Shown one piece after another: positions 44,592-54,805 of a stretch of 64,000 nt of DNA. The stretch spans positions 1 to 64,000 of the forward strand of contig JARLGU010000010.1 in assembly GCA_031292625.1 (NCBI GenBank), given 5' to 3'. The position numbers were made by a program, and so were the translations under genes. Origin of the DNA: Capsulimonadaceae bacterium (lineage in GTDB: Bacteria > Armatimonadota > Armatimonadia > Armatimonadales > Capsulimonadaceae). The notes under the pieces were generated by a model that searched no databases, had not been told where the DNA came from, and saw only the letters and a list, made by a program, of their open reading frames with translations. Positions within the stretch are counted from its first letter, which is position 1. Every line of letters begins with the position of its first letter.

Positions 44592-44692
44592 TCGCTTAGT
44601 GAGAGAAGATAAGGATTAAGATGCCCTCTCTGGCCGGGCTGGCCAAGTTTCTCTAGCCGCCTAACACTCAGCCTGTTGGCAAGCCGCATGCG
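44592..44692 (+). repeat. Dispersed repeat R2
   Basis: About 95 bp matches, in inverse orientation, 63165-63262. Shared blocks are GAGAGAAGAT-AAGGATTAAGATGCCC, TGGCCGGGCTGGCCA, GTTTCT-TAGCCGCCTAACAC and CCTGTT-GCAAGC. The core GGCCGGGCTGGCC is a hairpin. It lies downstream of the pseudopilin gene at 44864. Confidence 0.75.
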
Positions 44693-44863
44693 AAGCGGCC
44701 AAAGAACGTTTCTTAGTCCTGACCAATTTAGCGTATCCACTCGCGTAACGCACAGCAAGCGAAAGTCTGATCGACGTGTTTGCCCGGATAGGAGCGTCGC
44801 TCTTTTGCGTTCGGCGCATTGGCGGAAGGAGCGTCTGATCCGCGCCCGCCGTCCCGCGCATCG

Positions 44864-45805
44864 TTAGTGAATCGAGAACGTCGCCGCCGGTCCGCCGCCG
44901 CCGCAGGCTCCGGACTGCCCTGCCGCCGCCGCGGAATGCGCGACCCAGCTCGAGTCGCTGTAGTAGCCGGATGGGTAAGCGCCGCAGGTGTTCGAGATGT
45001 TGTCCAGCCCGGCGGATATGGCGGTGCACATCATGAACTTTGTATGCCCATCGGCAAGGGCGTAGTTTGCTCCGCCATTGTGACGTCCCGTCAAATGCGT
45101 GCCGAACAATTGGCTGCCGCGCTCAGCCATTGCTATTCCCGGCCAAACTCCTGTTGTGACGTTAGCGGTGCCGTTGGTGTTGAGTATGTCGGTGCCGTTG
45201 CTGGCCGGAGAACTGGCGTCGAAGCACCCCGTATAGCTGGTGTTTGTCGGATCGGCAGTGCAGCCGGTTACTTCGAACAGCAGCACCGTGTTGGTTGCGC
45301 TGCCGAGGGACGATGCCGGATAAGAGTGCGCGGCGGCTCCCGTACCGTTCATGCCAAAGTTTGCATTGTATGCGTATGACATCTCGGCCTGCTTGGCGCT
45401 CGGCACGCCAGACTCGCCGCATGTGTTGGTTGTCGCCGTGATACACGTTGAGGTTATCCACATGCATGCGCCGCCCGATCCGCTCGTCGCCGTCGACTGG
45501 AACGAGTCGCTCGGGCAAACGAATGCCCCCATCGATTTGACATAGGGGTAGATCTGCCCGGCCCATCCCATTCCATAATTGTAGGAGTCGCTTTGGTAAG
45601 GAATGCCCTTCGGATAGCACTCATCGTAGTCCTGGATATATTGAAGGGCGGCGAGCCCGAGCTGTTTCATGTTGCTGAGACACGCCGTTTGCCGCGCCTT
45701 CTCGCGGGCGGTTGCAAAGACGGGAAATAGAATTGCAGCAAGTATCGCAATGATCGCGATAACTACGAGAAGCTCAATCAAAGTGAACCCATTTCGGCTT
45801 TTCAT
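44864..45805 (-). CDS. DUF1559-type prepilin-like protein (pseudopilin) beside the GH13 gene
   Basis: This 313-residue protein has [10 protein letters not shown] with a basic leader, a hydrophobic helix and [22 protein letters not shown]9-DG is [14 protein letters not shown]. Several extra cysteines ([13 protein letters not shown]) may form disulfides. ATG 45805 has GAGG upstream. It lies just downstream of the GH13 gene on the same strand but has its own consensus promoter at 45863-45891. Confidence 0.85.
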   Translation of the reverse strand: MKSRNGFTLIELLVVIAIIAILAAILFPVFATAREKARQTACLSNMKQLGLAALQYIQDYDECYPKGIPYQSDSYNYGMGWAGQIYPYVKSMGAFVCPSDSFQSTATSGSGGACMWITSTCITATTNTCGESGVPSAKQAEMSYAYNANFGMNGTGAAAHSYPASSLGSATNTVLLFEVTGCTADPTNTSYTGCFDASSPASNGTDILNTNGTANVTTGVWPGIAMAERGSQLFGTHLTGRHNGGANYALADGHTKFMMCTAISAGLDNISNTCGAYPSGYYSDSSWVAHSAAAAGQSGACGGGGPAATFSIH

Positions 45806-45862
45806 CGATATACCTCGCAATTGATTGTTGTCTAGTCTTAATATGACACGGAGGTTTTCCCT

Positions 45863-45891
45863 ATCATATCATGCCGTGCTGCCCCTGTCAA
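45863..45891 (-). promoter_or_regulatory. Consensus promoter of the pseudopilin gene
   Basis: On the minus strand: TTGACA (45886-45891), a 17-bp spacer and TATGAT (45863-45868) with extended TGA before it. The leader to ATG 45805 is about 50 bases. Confidence 0.85.
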
Positions 45892-45957
45892 GTGCCGGCG
45901 GAAACTATGCGGGTACTATTCTTAATATGAGTTGCTGCGAACGCCGCCGCTGAGATG

Positions 45958-48900
45958 TCACTTTGCCTCAACCAGCTTATAGTGCTCGCGCACGGCTGCC
46001 CACGGGCGCGTACTCGTGATCGTGATCGAGTGGGATGTCTTCGACAGGTCGATCGGCGGCGTCTCCGCGAAGCCAAAATAGGCGTTGCCAAATGTAGACG
46101 TGCCGCGCTTAATCCACGTCAGAGGCTGTACGACGCCGTCGACGCGCACTGTGTATGCTTCATCGAAGTCAGTGCCCTCGGCGGACTGTCCGCTGTTGCG
46201 AAGCTCGAACTGAATGCGGTATGTGCCCGCGGCCGGCGCGAAGCCGTCCCAACGGACCTCGCCAGGCTCAGGCAGCCACACCGCGAAAGAATGCAGATAC
46301 TTCGTCTTGGCCCCGGCGAGCGTTTCGTGCATGGCTGTGCGCTGAACGGGAAGTCGTGGATGCGTAAAGCGCGAGCGCGCATCTCTATCGATCGTTTCGA
46401 TCGTGAATCGTGCGTGCAGGCCGCGTTGGTTGGCGGTGGGCAGCAACGAATTGTCCGCCTGCCATTGGGTTCCGAGGCCAAACGCTCTGACGCGCGGACT
46501 CAAGTCCGCATCCGTCGCATAAAACCGTGTCTCAAGGCGATACGGCTCCGAGTTGACCTCATCGGTGCAGTCGGTCAATACGACGTTTTCGGCATCCGTC
46601 GCGATGTCAGTCAATGCAATTCCGCTGCCGTCGCGTCCAACGAAGGCCAATCCCGGCTCGTCCGGGTGCAGAGGCTCGGTGATCGACTGCCACAAGCGGC
46701 CATCAGGAGCGACGCCATTGTACAGCCGTCCCCAGCCCGCCGATCCCCAGGCGATCTTTCGGTTCCACCGGTAATTGCTTTCCGCCGGGAATGGAAAGTG
46801 GCGTTGCAGAGCACGGTCGTTTAGGATAGCGGTGCGGCCCGAGACGAGCCATCGGTCCGCGCCATGTGCGACCAATCGGAGCGCAGGCGCTCCCTCGGCG
46901 AAATCGGCCTGTACCGTTGCGCCTCGACTGGTCCGATTCACGACGATCTTGCCATATGGCAAGACAATCGTTGTCCGCGCACCGTCGACTGTTTTGGTGA
47001 CCGGATCGTTTCCGATCGATAATTCAAGGGATATTTCGCCCTTATTCCAGACGAGGCTGGACGCAGGAGCAAGTCTAGCAGCCGCGTAAGTTTCTCCTGC
47101 AAACCGTTCCACTGGCGCAGGAGTGATCGACTTCGTCCCGCCAATGCGCATCAGGGCGGTCTCGTACGGCGCGAGCGTCCAGATGAAACCGCCATCACTG
47201 ATGGACGCGGATCGTCCCGAGACGCCATCGACAACCGGAGTGCCGGTTTCGATGTGCAGGGCTTGTGACAGAGAGACCTTGCCGGAAACGGTCGCGCCTG
47301 AAAGGTTCACTAATGCCAGGGCGCGCGAGCCGTTCAACGTGCTGACGACCGTGAAGACCTGCGGGGCAAATGTCGCCGCATAGTAGTCCGGTTCACCGGC
47401 TCCTAATTCATGCAACTGCCGCCGAGCCCAAAGCATGGGACGAATCGCGTCATAGTCGCCTATCTCCTGCTCCTGATAGATCATCGGAACGCCGGGCGTC
47501 GCCAGACAGAGGCCGAGGAAGGCGCGCGACAGGCCAGCGCCAAATCGCTGCTGGACGCGTCCGTTGGCGATCACTGTGTCGTGGTTGTTCAGGGTGCGCA
47601 GCGTCATTGCGCCTTCAGGCAGCGAGCCGCGTTGGCGTTCGAGCATCTCCCGCAAGCGGTCGACGATTTTCGGCGCATCGGTCAGGTCGGCGGGGAGCTC
47701 GTGCTCGAAAAATCCCGTGAACTCACCGCCATAGCCCAGCGGCGTCAGGCGAAAATATTCGGGAAGGTCAGGCGACTCGGGCAGCAAAATCGGCACGTCT
47801 CCCGTGTCCAAGGCGCCGCCCTCAATAATTCCGTCACGCGCCGCTTTCATAATTCCGAGCGGCCCGCCGATTGACGACAGCGATGCGTGGTTCGTTAGAG
47901 GGGATGTCCAATTCGGATGCCCCACGCAGCTGTCAATGCGGACTCCCTCAAAGCCGAAGTCGCGCGCGATCCGCCGGCATGAGTCGTGCATGACGGCCTG
48001 CCATGGCGGCGAAGCATAATCCATCGGATGTAGACCCTCAATCGGCTTGCGTTGACCATTGCGCCCCGCGTACCACCACTCATCTAGCTCGGGGCTGGTG
48101 GGGAAGGCGCTGGCCCATGGGACGATTTCCGCGATATTATGTATCCCGAGGGTTCGCGCCTTGTCAGTTAATCGCTTTAGGGCCTCAGATCCTCCCAGAA
48201 CAGTATCGATCTTCGTATAGTCTAGCGGCACGTAGGGATTCCAGCCGCCGGTAGCGCCGTCGGGAGGCGTTTTAAATGCGAACACGAAGTTATGCCAGAT
48301 CGCATTTATTCCGAGATCGTGAAGATAATCGAGATGATGAGCCAGCGCGTCGAAGCCTCCCACGTCGCTGTAGCGCGACTCGATATGTCCGCCAGCGTTT
48401 GCTTCGTAGAGAATTGCGGTCGCCAGCCAATTGGGGGTTGGGACGGGGACGTGGATTCCGGCAGCGCTATACCAGCGCTGCGCCTCCATTCTAAAGTCTG
48501 TCGAGTCGCCGGAGCGAATCCAGATCCCCATCGATCCGATCTTCGCGCTTTGGCCTGGATTGAGCCTCCATTCGGCATCAACGTTAGCCGCAATTATGCC
48601 GTGCGACGTGTCCAGCGAGTATGCATCTTCCATGGACGTGTACGCAACATGCAGTGTTTGTCCGGCGTCAGCCTCGGCCATCCACAGAGGCGACGGGTTC
48701 CAAACGCTTCCGCCCGGTTTGAGCGCAGGCGCGATCCGCATGATGGCGCCCGTCAGATCCTGGCGGGCGTCGCTTGTGTTGGTGTAGGTGAGCGAGCGCA
48801 GCCAAGCTCCAGAGCCCATCGCTCCAAACGGCGCGTACCGCTCGATGAGCGTTCCTTTGCGCAGCGTGTAAGTCGCTTCAATCACGCCGCCGTCCAACGC

Positions 48901-49122
48901 GGCGACAACCGGAACGATGTGTCCGGCGACTGCCGATCGATCGTCCACCGTTACATCCACTGCGGCCCCGGCGGCGGACATCGTGGTTTCTCCGCTTGCG
49001 CAGGCGATGATTGGCCAGCCGTCGCGAAGGCCGAGGGCGGGATCCGCCCCGGCTGGCTGGCAGGGCGATAGCAGGGCGAACAGGACGCAAGTAACGAGTA
49101 GCGGCCGTTGACGGGAGAACAT
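45958..49122 (-). CDS. Large secreted GH13 (alpha-amylase family) protein
   Basis: This ~1054-residue protein has a signal peptide (~1-27), an N-terminal beta-rich domain (to ~230), then the GH13 barrel: nucleophile D397 in GVRIDSC, acid/base E449 in LLPES, and third Asp D515 in LNNHDTV. The barrel is followed by the usual beta domain and ~450 further beta-rich residues. The precise subfamily and substrate (alpha-glucan or similar) are not resolved. ATG 49122 has AGGTGA upstream. The promoter at 49161-49189 carries two palindromic sites. Confidence 0.85.
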   Translation of the reverse strand: MFSRQRPLLVTCVLFALLSPCQPAGADPALGLRDGWPIIACASGETTMSAAGAAVDVTVDDRSAVAGHIVPVVAALDGGVIEATYTLRKGTLIERYAPFGAMGSGAWLRSLTYTNTSDARQDLTGAIMRIAPALKPGGSVWNPSPLWMAEADAGQTLHVAYTSMEDAYSLDTSHGIIAANVDAEWRLNPGQSAKIGSMGIWIRSGDSTDFRMEAQRWYSAAGIHVPVPTPNWLATAILYEANAGGHIESRYSDVGGFDALAHHLDYLHDLGINAIWHNFVFAFKTPPDGATGGWNPYVPLDYTKIDTVLGGSEALKRLTDKARTLGIHNIAEIVPWASAFPTSPELDEWWYAGRNGQRKPIEGLHPMDYASPPWQAVMHDSCRRIARDFGFEGVRIDSCVGHPNWTSPLTNHASLSSIGGPLGIMKAARDGIIEGGALDTGDVPILLPESPDLPEYFRLTPLGYGGEFTGFFEHELPADLTDAPKIVDRLREMLERQRGSLPEGAMTLRTLNNHDTVIANGRVQQRFGAGLSRAFLGLCLATPGVPMIYQEQEIGDYDAIRPMLWARRQLHELGAGEPDYYAATFAPQVFTVVSTLNGSRALALVNLSGATVSGKVSLSQALHIETGTPVVDGVSGRSASISDGGFIWTLAPYETALMRIGGTKSITPAPVERFAGETYAAARLAPASSLVWNKGEISLELSIGNDPVTKTVDGARTTIVLPYGKIVVNRTSRGATVQADFAEGAPALRLVAHGADRWLVSGRTAILNDRALQRHFPFPAESNYRWNRKIAWGSAGWGRLYNGVAPDGRLWQSITEPLHPDEPGLAFVGRDGSGIALTDIATDAENVVLTDCTDEVNSEPYRLETRFYATDADLSPRVRAFGLGTQWQADNSLLPTANQRGLHARFTIETIDRDARSRFTHPRLPVQRTAMHETLAGAKTKYLHSFAVWLPEPGEVRWDGFAPAAGTYRIQFELRNSGQSAEGTDFDEAYTVRVDGVVQPLTWIKRGTSTFGNAYFGFAETPPIDLSKTSHSITITSTRPWAAVREHYKLVEAK

Positions 49123-49140
49123 GGAGGTCACCTGTGAATA

Positions 49141-49189
49141 TCTTATGATAAGAGTTAATGATCTTATCATGAATCCCTCGGCCTGTCAA
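49141..49189 (-). promoter_or_regulatory. Consensus promoter of the GH13 gene with operator palindromes
   Basis: On the minus strand: TTGACA (49184-49189), a 17-bp spacer, and TAAGAT (49161-49166) with extended TGA. The palindrome TCTTATGATAAGA (49141-49153) follows the -10, and a related TCTTATCATGA overlaps it (49162-49172). A dimeric repressor binding both would block transcription; the divergent LacI at 49339 is the obvious candidate. Confidence 0.75.
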
Positions 49190-49249
49190 TCGTTAATGGG
49201 GGCGATACCCTTCCAATATCCTCGAGGCTCTCTGATCTTCGATGTTCTC

Positions 49250-49301
49250 TTGACACCTGGTTAATGATGTGTTATAGTAGGTACATACAGCGCTATATGT
49301 A
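49250..49301 (+). promoter_or_regulatory. Promoter and palindromic operator of the LacI-pseudopilin-GH74 operon
   Basis: TTGACA (49250-49255), a 17-bp spacer, and TATAGT (49273-49278) preceded by TGT. Three bases on begins TACATACAGCGCTATATGTA (49282-49301), a 20-bp imperfect palindrome with a central AGCGCT, typical of LacI-family operators. A related half (TATACAGCG) recurs at about 49316. Confidence 0.85.
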
Positions 49302-49338
49302 TTAGATGAGTGGGCTATACAGCGTTTGATTAGATGCC

Positions 49339-50376
49339 ATGATTACACTTGACGATGTTGCTAAGCAGGCTGGGGTCTCAACGTCGACGGTCTCGATTGT
49401 CGTGAACAATCGACATGTCCGCGGCGTGAGCGTGTCGCCGGCAACAAGGGAGCGAGTTCTCCACGTTGCGCGCGAAATGGGCTATACGCCGAACAGTCTG
49501 GCCCGGGCGGTCGCAACCGGCAAGAACCGTGTCCTGGGATTTATTAAGGACGATCTGGCTGCTGAACTCGCGATGCGCATCATGGTCGGCGCGCAGCAGG
49601 AGTGCGAGATCGCTGACTATCTTATCAAACCGTTTCAACTCTCACATCCGGCGATCGCAAGCGATCTTGTGAGGAAATGCCTCGGACAACGCGTCGCCGG
49701 AATTATCGTCGTCAATCTGCCGGACGATGCGCTGGCTATCGTCCTCCACGAGGCGAAAACGGCGGAAGTTCCCGTCGTAATGGTGGACAGTCCGTCTCCG
49801 AATGCATCGTGCATCCAAATTACTTCCGACGCGGAGCAAGGGGTTCGCCTCATGTGCGGCCACCTCGTTGAGCAAGGACATAAGCGTATCGCCTTCATCG
49901 GCGGTCCGGCGGACTCCGTCGTTTCGCAGGAGCGCAAAAGGATTTTTCGCGACGCGTGCCTTGAGTATGGATTAGATATTAGGGAAGATATGATTGTCGA
50001 TACGTCCTGGGGAGAGACCGATATTGTGAAAGCAGCTGTTGCGCCGCTCCTGGCTCGCCCGGTGGAGCACCGGCCGACAGCCCTGTTTTGCGCTGGAGAC
50101 GCGATCGCCATGATGAGCGTTAAGACTGCGCGCCGCTGTGGTCTTCGCGTTCCCAAGGATGTCAGTGTCACCGGCTATTCGAACGCGTCGTATGCCTATC
50201 TTTGCGATCCGGCGCTCACGACTGTTGCGCAGGATTTTGTTGAAATGGGACGCATCGCCGTGCGGCATGTACTGGCGTTGGCGGCAGACAAGGACTGCGC
50301 CGCGAAGAGCGCCATTGTCAAGGTGCCGACATCGCTCGTTGTACGGGAATCGACTTGGGGACCAGACTGGGTATAG
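49339..50376 (+). CDS. LacI family transcriptional regulator
   Basis: This 345-residue protein has the LacI HTH at the N-terminus ([21 protein letters not shown], residues 4-24) with the hinge helix near 50-60, and a Peripla_BP_3 effector domain. It probably binds the palindrome at 49282-49301 and controls the downstream pseudopilin and GH74 genes in response to a xyloglucan-derived sugar. It may also act on the divergent GH13 promoter. Confidence 0.9.
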   Translation: MITLDDVAKQAGVSTSTVSIVVNNRHVRGVSVSPATRERVLHVAREMGYTPNSLARAVATGKNRVLGFIKDDLAAELAMRIMVGAQQECEIADYLIKPFQLSHPAIASDLVRKCLGQRVAGIIVVNLPDDALAIVLHEAKTAEVPVVMVDSPSPNASCIQITSDAEQGVRLMCGHLVEQGHKRIAFIGGPADSVVSQERKRIFRDACLEYGLDIREDMIVDTSWGETDIVKAAVAPLLARPVEHRPTALFCAGDAIAMMSVKTARRCGLRVPKDVSVTGYSNASYAYLCDPALTTVAQDFVEMGRIAVRHVLALAADKDCAAKSAIVKVPTSLVVRESTWGPDWV

Positions 50377-50435
50377 ACGGCCAACCACCGCCCCAAGCAA
50401 GACCTACCGTCGGCCTGAGGATTGGAGAAACCAAT

Positions 50436-51233
50436 ATGAAGCGATCAATAGCCTTTACTTTAATAGAGTTGCTAGTTGTTATAGTTATTATTGCAATATT
50501 AGCAGCAATTTTATTTCCCGTGTTTGCGACGGCCCGTGAGAAGGCGCGTCAGACGCAGTGCGCTTCTAACGAAAAGCAGCTTGGGCTTGCCTTTTTGCAG
50601 TATACGCAGGACTTTGATGAGAATTATCCGCCAGCGTTTATTCAGATGAGCGTTAGTCCATGGACTGTTCAGGAAGTCTGGGATCAGGTGGTCTTCCCGT
50701 ACACGAAGAGCAAGAACGTTCTTACGTGCCCCGACGACACGGTTGCGCGACAGTCATGGATGACGACGGGACCGCGAACATACGCGCTTCCGGCTTCACA
50801 GTACAACACCGATTGTATCTATTTTGGATGTGAGGTGAATGCCGCGGGCTTACTCGTCGGGGCGACGCCGAACCAGAGCCAGATCGCTTCGCCGTCTCAG
50901 CTTATCATGTTGGCGGAGGCGCCGAACGTGAACAATATTATCAATTACGCCACGTCCAGCGTGTTCGTCTGCTCCCCCTCCTACAGCTCCTCGTGCAACT
51001 GGGGCCCGATCGCGGGCCAATCGGGCGAGCCGAATGGGGCTGCCAACCCGCTTCATAATGGTGGATGGAACTACATATTTTCGGACGGACATGTCAAATA
51101 TCTGCAGCCATCGCAGACCGTTGGGGCCGGGATCGGCGGCGCGGGCAAAGGATTGCGGGCTGATGGCGTGACGCAGTATACATGTTCTCTGACAACGCCC
51201 TGCGGCTACTGGACCAGAGCGGATGGTGACTAA
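50436..51233 (+). CDS. DUF1559-type prepilin-like protein (pseudopilin) between LacI and GH74 genes
   Basis: This 265-residue protein has [10 protein letters not shown] after a five-residue leader, then the helix and [22 protein letters not shown]9-DG is [14 protein letters not shown]. Start ATG 50436 follows GGAGA. The first ~25 codons after the start are unusually AT-rich (TTA, ATA, GTT) for this genome. It is co-directional with LacI (59-bp gap), and the GH74 gene starts within a few bases of its stop. Confidence 0.85.
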   Translation: MKRSIAFTLIELLVVIVIIAILAAILFPVFATAREKARQTQCASNEKQLGLAFLQYTQDFDENYPPAFIQMSVSPWTVQEVWDQVVFPYTKSKNVLTCPDDTVARQSWMTTGPRTYALPASQYNTDCIYFGCEVNAAGLLVGATPNQSQIASPSQLIMLAEAPNVNNIINYATSSVFVCSPSYSSSCNWGPIAGQSGEPNGAANPLHNGGWNYIFSDGHVKYLQPSQTVGAGIGGAGKGLRADGVTQYTCSLTTPCGYWTRADGD

Positions 51234-51237
51234 TCCG

Positions 51238-53565
51238 ATGCGTGATGATAGATTACCAGCGATGAACAAGATTCCTTTAACCAGGGAAGGCATTCTGCTA
51301 AGGATCGTCCTGATTGTACAGACCGCCCTGGCGCTCTCGATTTTGCCGGTCCCGATGGCGGCGTGCGTTGCCGGCGCGGCCGTTACCGATCCAGCGCCAA
51401 TGACCGCAACGCAGCCATATGTGTGGAAAAACGTACGCATGGAGGGCATGGGGTTCGTCACGGGCGTCGTGGTTCATCCCAAACAACCCGGACTTGTCTA
51501 CATAAGAACCGATGTCGGCGGCTGCTACCGTTGGAACGCCCAAACGCGATCATGGATACCTCTGATGGACGGTTTTGATCTGGAGCACTGGCCGGGCGGT
51601 CTCGAAAGTATCGCGATCGATCCGCAAAACCCAAATACCGTATACGCGGCCGGGACGTTCTGCAAAACCGCCGATATTTACCGGTCTGGCGATCGTGGAA
51701 CGACGTGGGCGCCCTTAGGATTGCGAACCAGCACCGGCAAAGCAGTTGTCATGGCCGCCAATGGCGAGTACCGCGGAGCCGGTGAACGCCTCGCTGTGAG
51801 CCCGTCTAATAGCGCGAGCATCTTCTTTGGCTCCCGCTCGGACGGTCTGTTTCACTCCGCTGATGCCGGCAAGACGTGGTCGCATATAGACAGCCTGCCG
51901 AACTCCGGCACGGCGAAATTTGGGGTGACGTTCGTCCAGTTTAGCGTCGACGGCAAGCTCGCGTATGCTGGCGTGGCGGGCGCTGGGGTCTACCGGAGCG
52001 CGGACGATGGCGGATCGTGGAGTCTGCTTGCTGCCGCGCCGTCGGCGGATGCGTTTCCCTGCCGCGCCGCGGTCGCGTCAAATGGTGACGTCTATGTCAC
52101 GTTTGCCAGCGTAAATGGCAATGCTGGCGGGCTGTACAAGATCGGCGCGCCGGGGGTGGTCACGGATGTGACGCCGGAAGGCAAGCACCGGGGATATGTC
52201 GGAGTCACGGTGGATCCGCATGATCCAACAAGGGTTGCGACGTTCTGCGGCTCCTTCAGCGTGCAAACGCTCTTTGTCTCGCGTGACGGTGCGGCAACGT
52301 GGGCGCATTCCCACTTCAAATACACGGTTCCTGGTTGGTGGGCTCGATACGAGCTGGCCGCCGATGGCGCGTTCGGCTACTCGTCAGCCCTCGTGCTCGA
52401 TCCCACGCAGCCCGGATCTGCCTGGGCCGCCGACGGTTTCGGGGCGTTTCACACCGCCGATCTGTTTGCCGAAAACCCAGTATGGACTGCCGAGATGAAC
52501 AATCTGGAGGAACTCGTCGTGCTTGCGCTGACCAGCCCTTCCACGGGAGCGCCTTTGATTAGCGGTACCGCGGATATGCACGGTTTCCGGCATGCGGACC
52601 TCGACGCGGTTCCGGACAAGACCCTTGCCAACAACGTTTTCGGCGACACGGAAAGCCTCGATTTTTGCGAGGCGCATCCGAACGTCATCGTACGAGCCGG
52701 CGGCGGGGAGAACGATGGCAAGGCGAGCAACGGCTATTCGACGGATGGCGGCGCAACCTGGAGGTCATTCGCCAACTTTCCAAGCCACTACAACAACGGC
52801 AAGGTGGCAATCTCGGCGACTGACCCGAATCTGATCATATGGGCGCCCGAATCGAATCACTGGGATCGGAACGACCCGCTCAATACGGTTTATCCCGTCC
52901 GCTCCGTCGATGGCGGCCAAACGTGGCAACCGGTCGAGGGCGCTCAACGCAACCAGGGTGTACTCGGAATGTGGTTCGGAAGCACTCCGCTCGCGGCCGA
53001 CCGGGTCGACGGGAACCTGTTCTACTTCTACGAGATGGGCGATAACGTCAACGGGAAATGGCATGGCCCGCAAATGCGGCGTAGCATGGATGGCGGCGCA
53101 CACTGGCAGGTGACATGCACTTCGTTGCCGCAATGGTATGAGGTGTCCGTGAAAACCGTCCCAGGGTTTCGTGGGGACGTGTGGCTCTCGTGCGCGAACG
53201 GGCGGCCGTTGGTTCGCTCAGTCGATGCAGGCGTAACGTTCAATCCGGTGCCGCGTCTGGACAAGGTTTGGCAATTCGCCTTTGGCAAGAACAAGCCTGG
53301 CGTGTCTTACCCGTCCGTCTATGTTCTGGCCGTTATAGACGGCCAGGAGGGCCTCTTCCGGTCTGACGACCTGCTGGGTTTTCCACCTTCCGGCAGCGCC
53401 AGCGCTCACTGGGTCCGCGTGAACGGCGAAGAGGGGTTCGGCGGCGCGACGTGCATGGTGGGCGACCGGCAGGTTTACGGCCGTGTCTATGTCGGCGCCG
53501 GAGGGCGTGGAATCCTCTACGGGACCATCGACCCTAAGACAACACTCATTACCGCGCGTCCGTAG
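51238..53565 (+). CDS. Secreted GH74 xyloglucanase-like protein
   Basis: This ~775-residue protein has a signal peptide, then the two seven-bladed propellers of GH74. Its opening blade VWKNVRMEGMGFVTGVVVHP with YIRTDVGGCYRW matches the family, and the Asp of RTDVGG is the expected catalytic residue. Asp-box repeats (SADAGKTW, SADDGGSW) recur. The start is uncertain: ATG 51238 has GGTGA eight bases upstream; 51223 and 51262 are alternatives. It is the enzyme of the LacI-pseudopilin-hydrolase unit; xyloglucan is the likely substrate. Confidence 0.8.
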   Translation: MRDDRLPAMNKIPLTREGILLRIVLIVQTALALSILPVPMAACVAGAAVTDPAPMTATQPYVWKNVRMEGMGFVTGVVVHPKQPGLVYIRTDVGGCYRWNAQTRSWIPLMDGFDLEHWPGGLESIAIDPQNPNTVYAAGTFCKTADIYRSGDRGTTWAPLGLRTSTGKAVVMAANGEYRGAGERLAVSPSNSASIFFGSRSDGLFHSADAGKTWSHIDSLPNSGTAKFGVTFVQFSVDGKLAYAGVAGAGVYRSADDGGSWSLLAAAPSADAFPCRAAVASNGDVYVTFASVNGNAGGLYKIGAPGVVTDVTPEGKHRGYVGVTVDPHDPTRVATFCGSFSVQTLFVSRDGAATWAHSHFKYTVPGWWARYELAADGAFGYSSALVLDPTQPGSAWAADGFGAFHTADLFAENPVWTAEMNNLEELVVLALTSPSTGAPLISGTADMHGFRHADLDAVPDKTLANNVFGDTESLDFCEAHPNVIVRAGGGENDGKASNGYSTDGGATWRSFANFPSHYNNGKVAISATDPNLIIWAPESNHWDRNDPLNTVYPVRSVDGGQTWQPVEGAQRNQGVLGMWFGSTPLAADRVDGNLFYFYEMGDNVNGKWHGPQMRRSMDGGAHWQVTCTSLPQWYEVSVKTVPGFRGDVWLSCANGRPLVRSVDAGVTFNPVPRLDKVWQFAFGKNKPGVSYPSVYVLAVIDGQEGLFRSDDLLGFPPSGSASAHWVRVNGEEGFGGATCMVGDRQVYGRVYVGAGGRGILYGTIDPKTTLITARP

Positions 53566-53607
53566 GGTGGATACAGGCTCAACGCGCTCGCGATCGTCGA
53601 GCACTAT

Positions 53608-54768
53608 CTACAGCCATGCGTCCGCATAGTCGAGCCACGCGCTCCAGTCTTCGGTCGTCATGGCGTGGCGGCCTGGGCGGATGAAATGCCCGAGGCGTGT
53701 TTTGAGCAGGACGCCGGTTTCCGGCATCTCGTGTACATCGATTCCCTCGCCTGAGACGAGGCGGTAGACGGGATCGGCGGCGTTCAGCATGGCGAATGAG
53801 CCCGCTGGGTTTGCCCACAAATCCTCCGTCGCGCTCGAGACGAGCACCGGGCGCGGCGCGCAGAGGGCGATGAGAGCGTGCTGATCGAAGGGCAGCTTGT
53901 CCGGACTTGCGTTATATTGCTTGAAGTTCGCGCAAAACCAGTGGGGAAACGCCGTGTTGATTTGCTGAACGGTTTCCCTCTGAGACCACTCGTTTCCCAG
54001 ATCGCGGGACGGTCCCGCGCCGCCGCAACCGGATTGACTGGAGATCACGAGAGCGGCGCGTGGATCCATTGCTCCCGCGAGCAGGGCCGTTTTGCCGTTG
54101 CGTGAATGACCGGCGAGAGCGATTCTCTTCGCGTCTACCGCACCGTCGTTCGACAGAAAATCGATCGCGCGGGATAGGCTCCATGCCCAGCAGGCGATCG
54201 TTGCCGGAGCATCGCCGCCGTCGGGCTCCACGCCTGGCGGCAAGAAGCCGGCCAATCGTTGCGCGGCCGTATATTTATCGTCCGGGACCGCGTCTCCATT
54301 GAAAAACGTCGCCAACGCGTAACCCCGCGCGATGATCGCCGCCGCTGGCCACGTGCCGGTCTCCGTGCCACGTTCAGCCTCAACGTCCGCGCCTGAGACG
54401 CGTTTCGCCAGCTGAGGCCGGATCGCGGCATCGGGAAGAATGCGGTGATTGCCGCCGAAGTTCAGCCCGAGAAAGCAGCCAGCCGGGGTTGTCGCCGCGT
54501 TCGGCGTGATCAAGAGCAACTCAATGTGGGCATCGGGACTTGTCGTGTCGATGTCGATTTCGCGCAGCGTCCCGCAGCCGTCGAGCGCGTTCCGATCGGT
54601 GCGTACGACGGTGGCGCGCAATTGTCCCGGCGCGGATGGTATCTGCCCGTATTCCTCTCGCTGAATAAGCGCCGACAGGGCAGGGCGGCAGACTTCGTTC
54701 CACTGCGTTGACGTTAATGCGCGGCCGCCGCCGGGCAGAGCCAACGGATCGGGCAGGTTCAAGGACAT
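53608..54768 (-). CDS. Glucuronoyl esterase-like alpha/beta hydrolase (CE15)
   Basis: This ~386-residue protein has the nucleophile elbow GHSRNGK, followed by RAALVISSQSGCGGAG, and a late catalytic His in LGHFIRPG, as in CE15 glucuronoyl esterases. These split ester links between lignin and glucuronoxylan. CE15 usually has GCSRxGK; here the Cys is His. No signal peptide is seen with ATG 54768. It is downstream of GH4 with a 37-bp gap, in a cluster with a pseudopilin. Confidence 0.75.
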   Translation of the reverse strand: MSLNLPDPLALPGGGRALTSTQWNEVCRPALSALIQREEYGQIPSAPGQLRATVVRTDRNALDGCGTLREIDIDTTSPDAHIELLLITPNAATTPAGCFLGLNFGGNHRILPDAAIRPQLAKRVSGADVEAERGTETGTWPAAAIIARGYALATFFNGDAVPDDKYTAAQRLAGFLPPGVEPDGGDAPATIACWAWSLSRAIDFLSNDGAVDAKRIALAGHSRNGKTALLAGAMDPRAALVISSQSGCGGAGPSRDLGNEWSQRETVQQINTAFPHWFCANFKQYNASPDKLPFDQHALIALCAPRPVLVSSATEDLWANPAGSFAMLNAADPVYRLVSGEGIDVHEMPETGVLLKTRLGHFIRPGRHAMTTEDWSAWLDYADAWL

Positions 54769-54805
54769 GGATTCACCATCAGGCCTCTCGTTGAGTGCGC
54801 TTATG

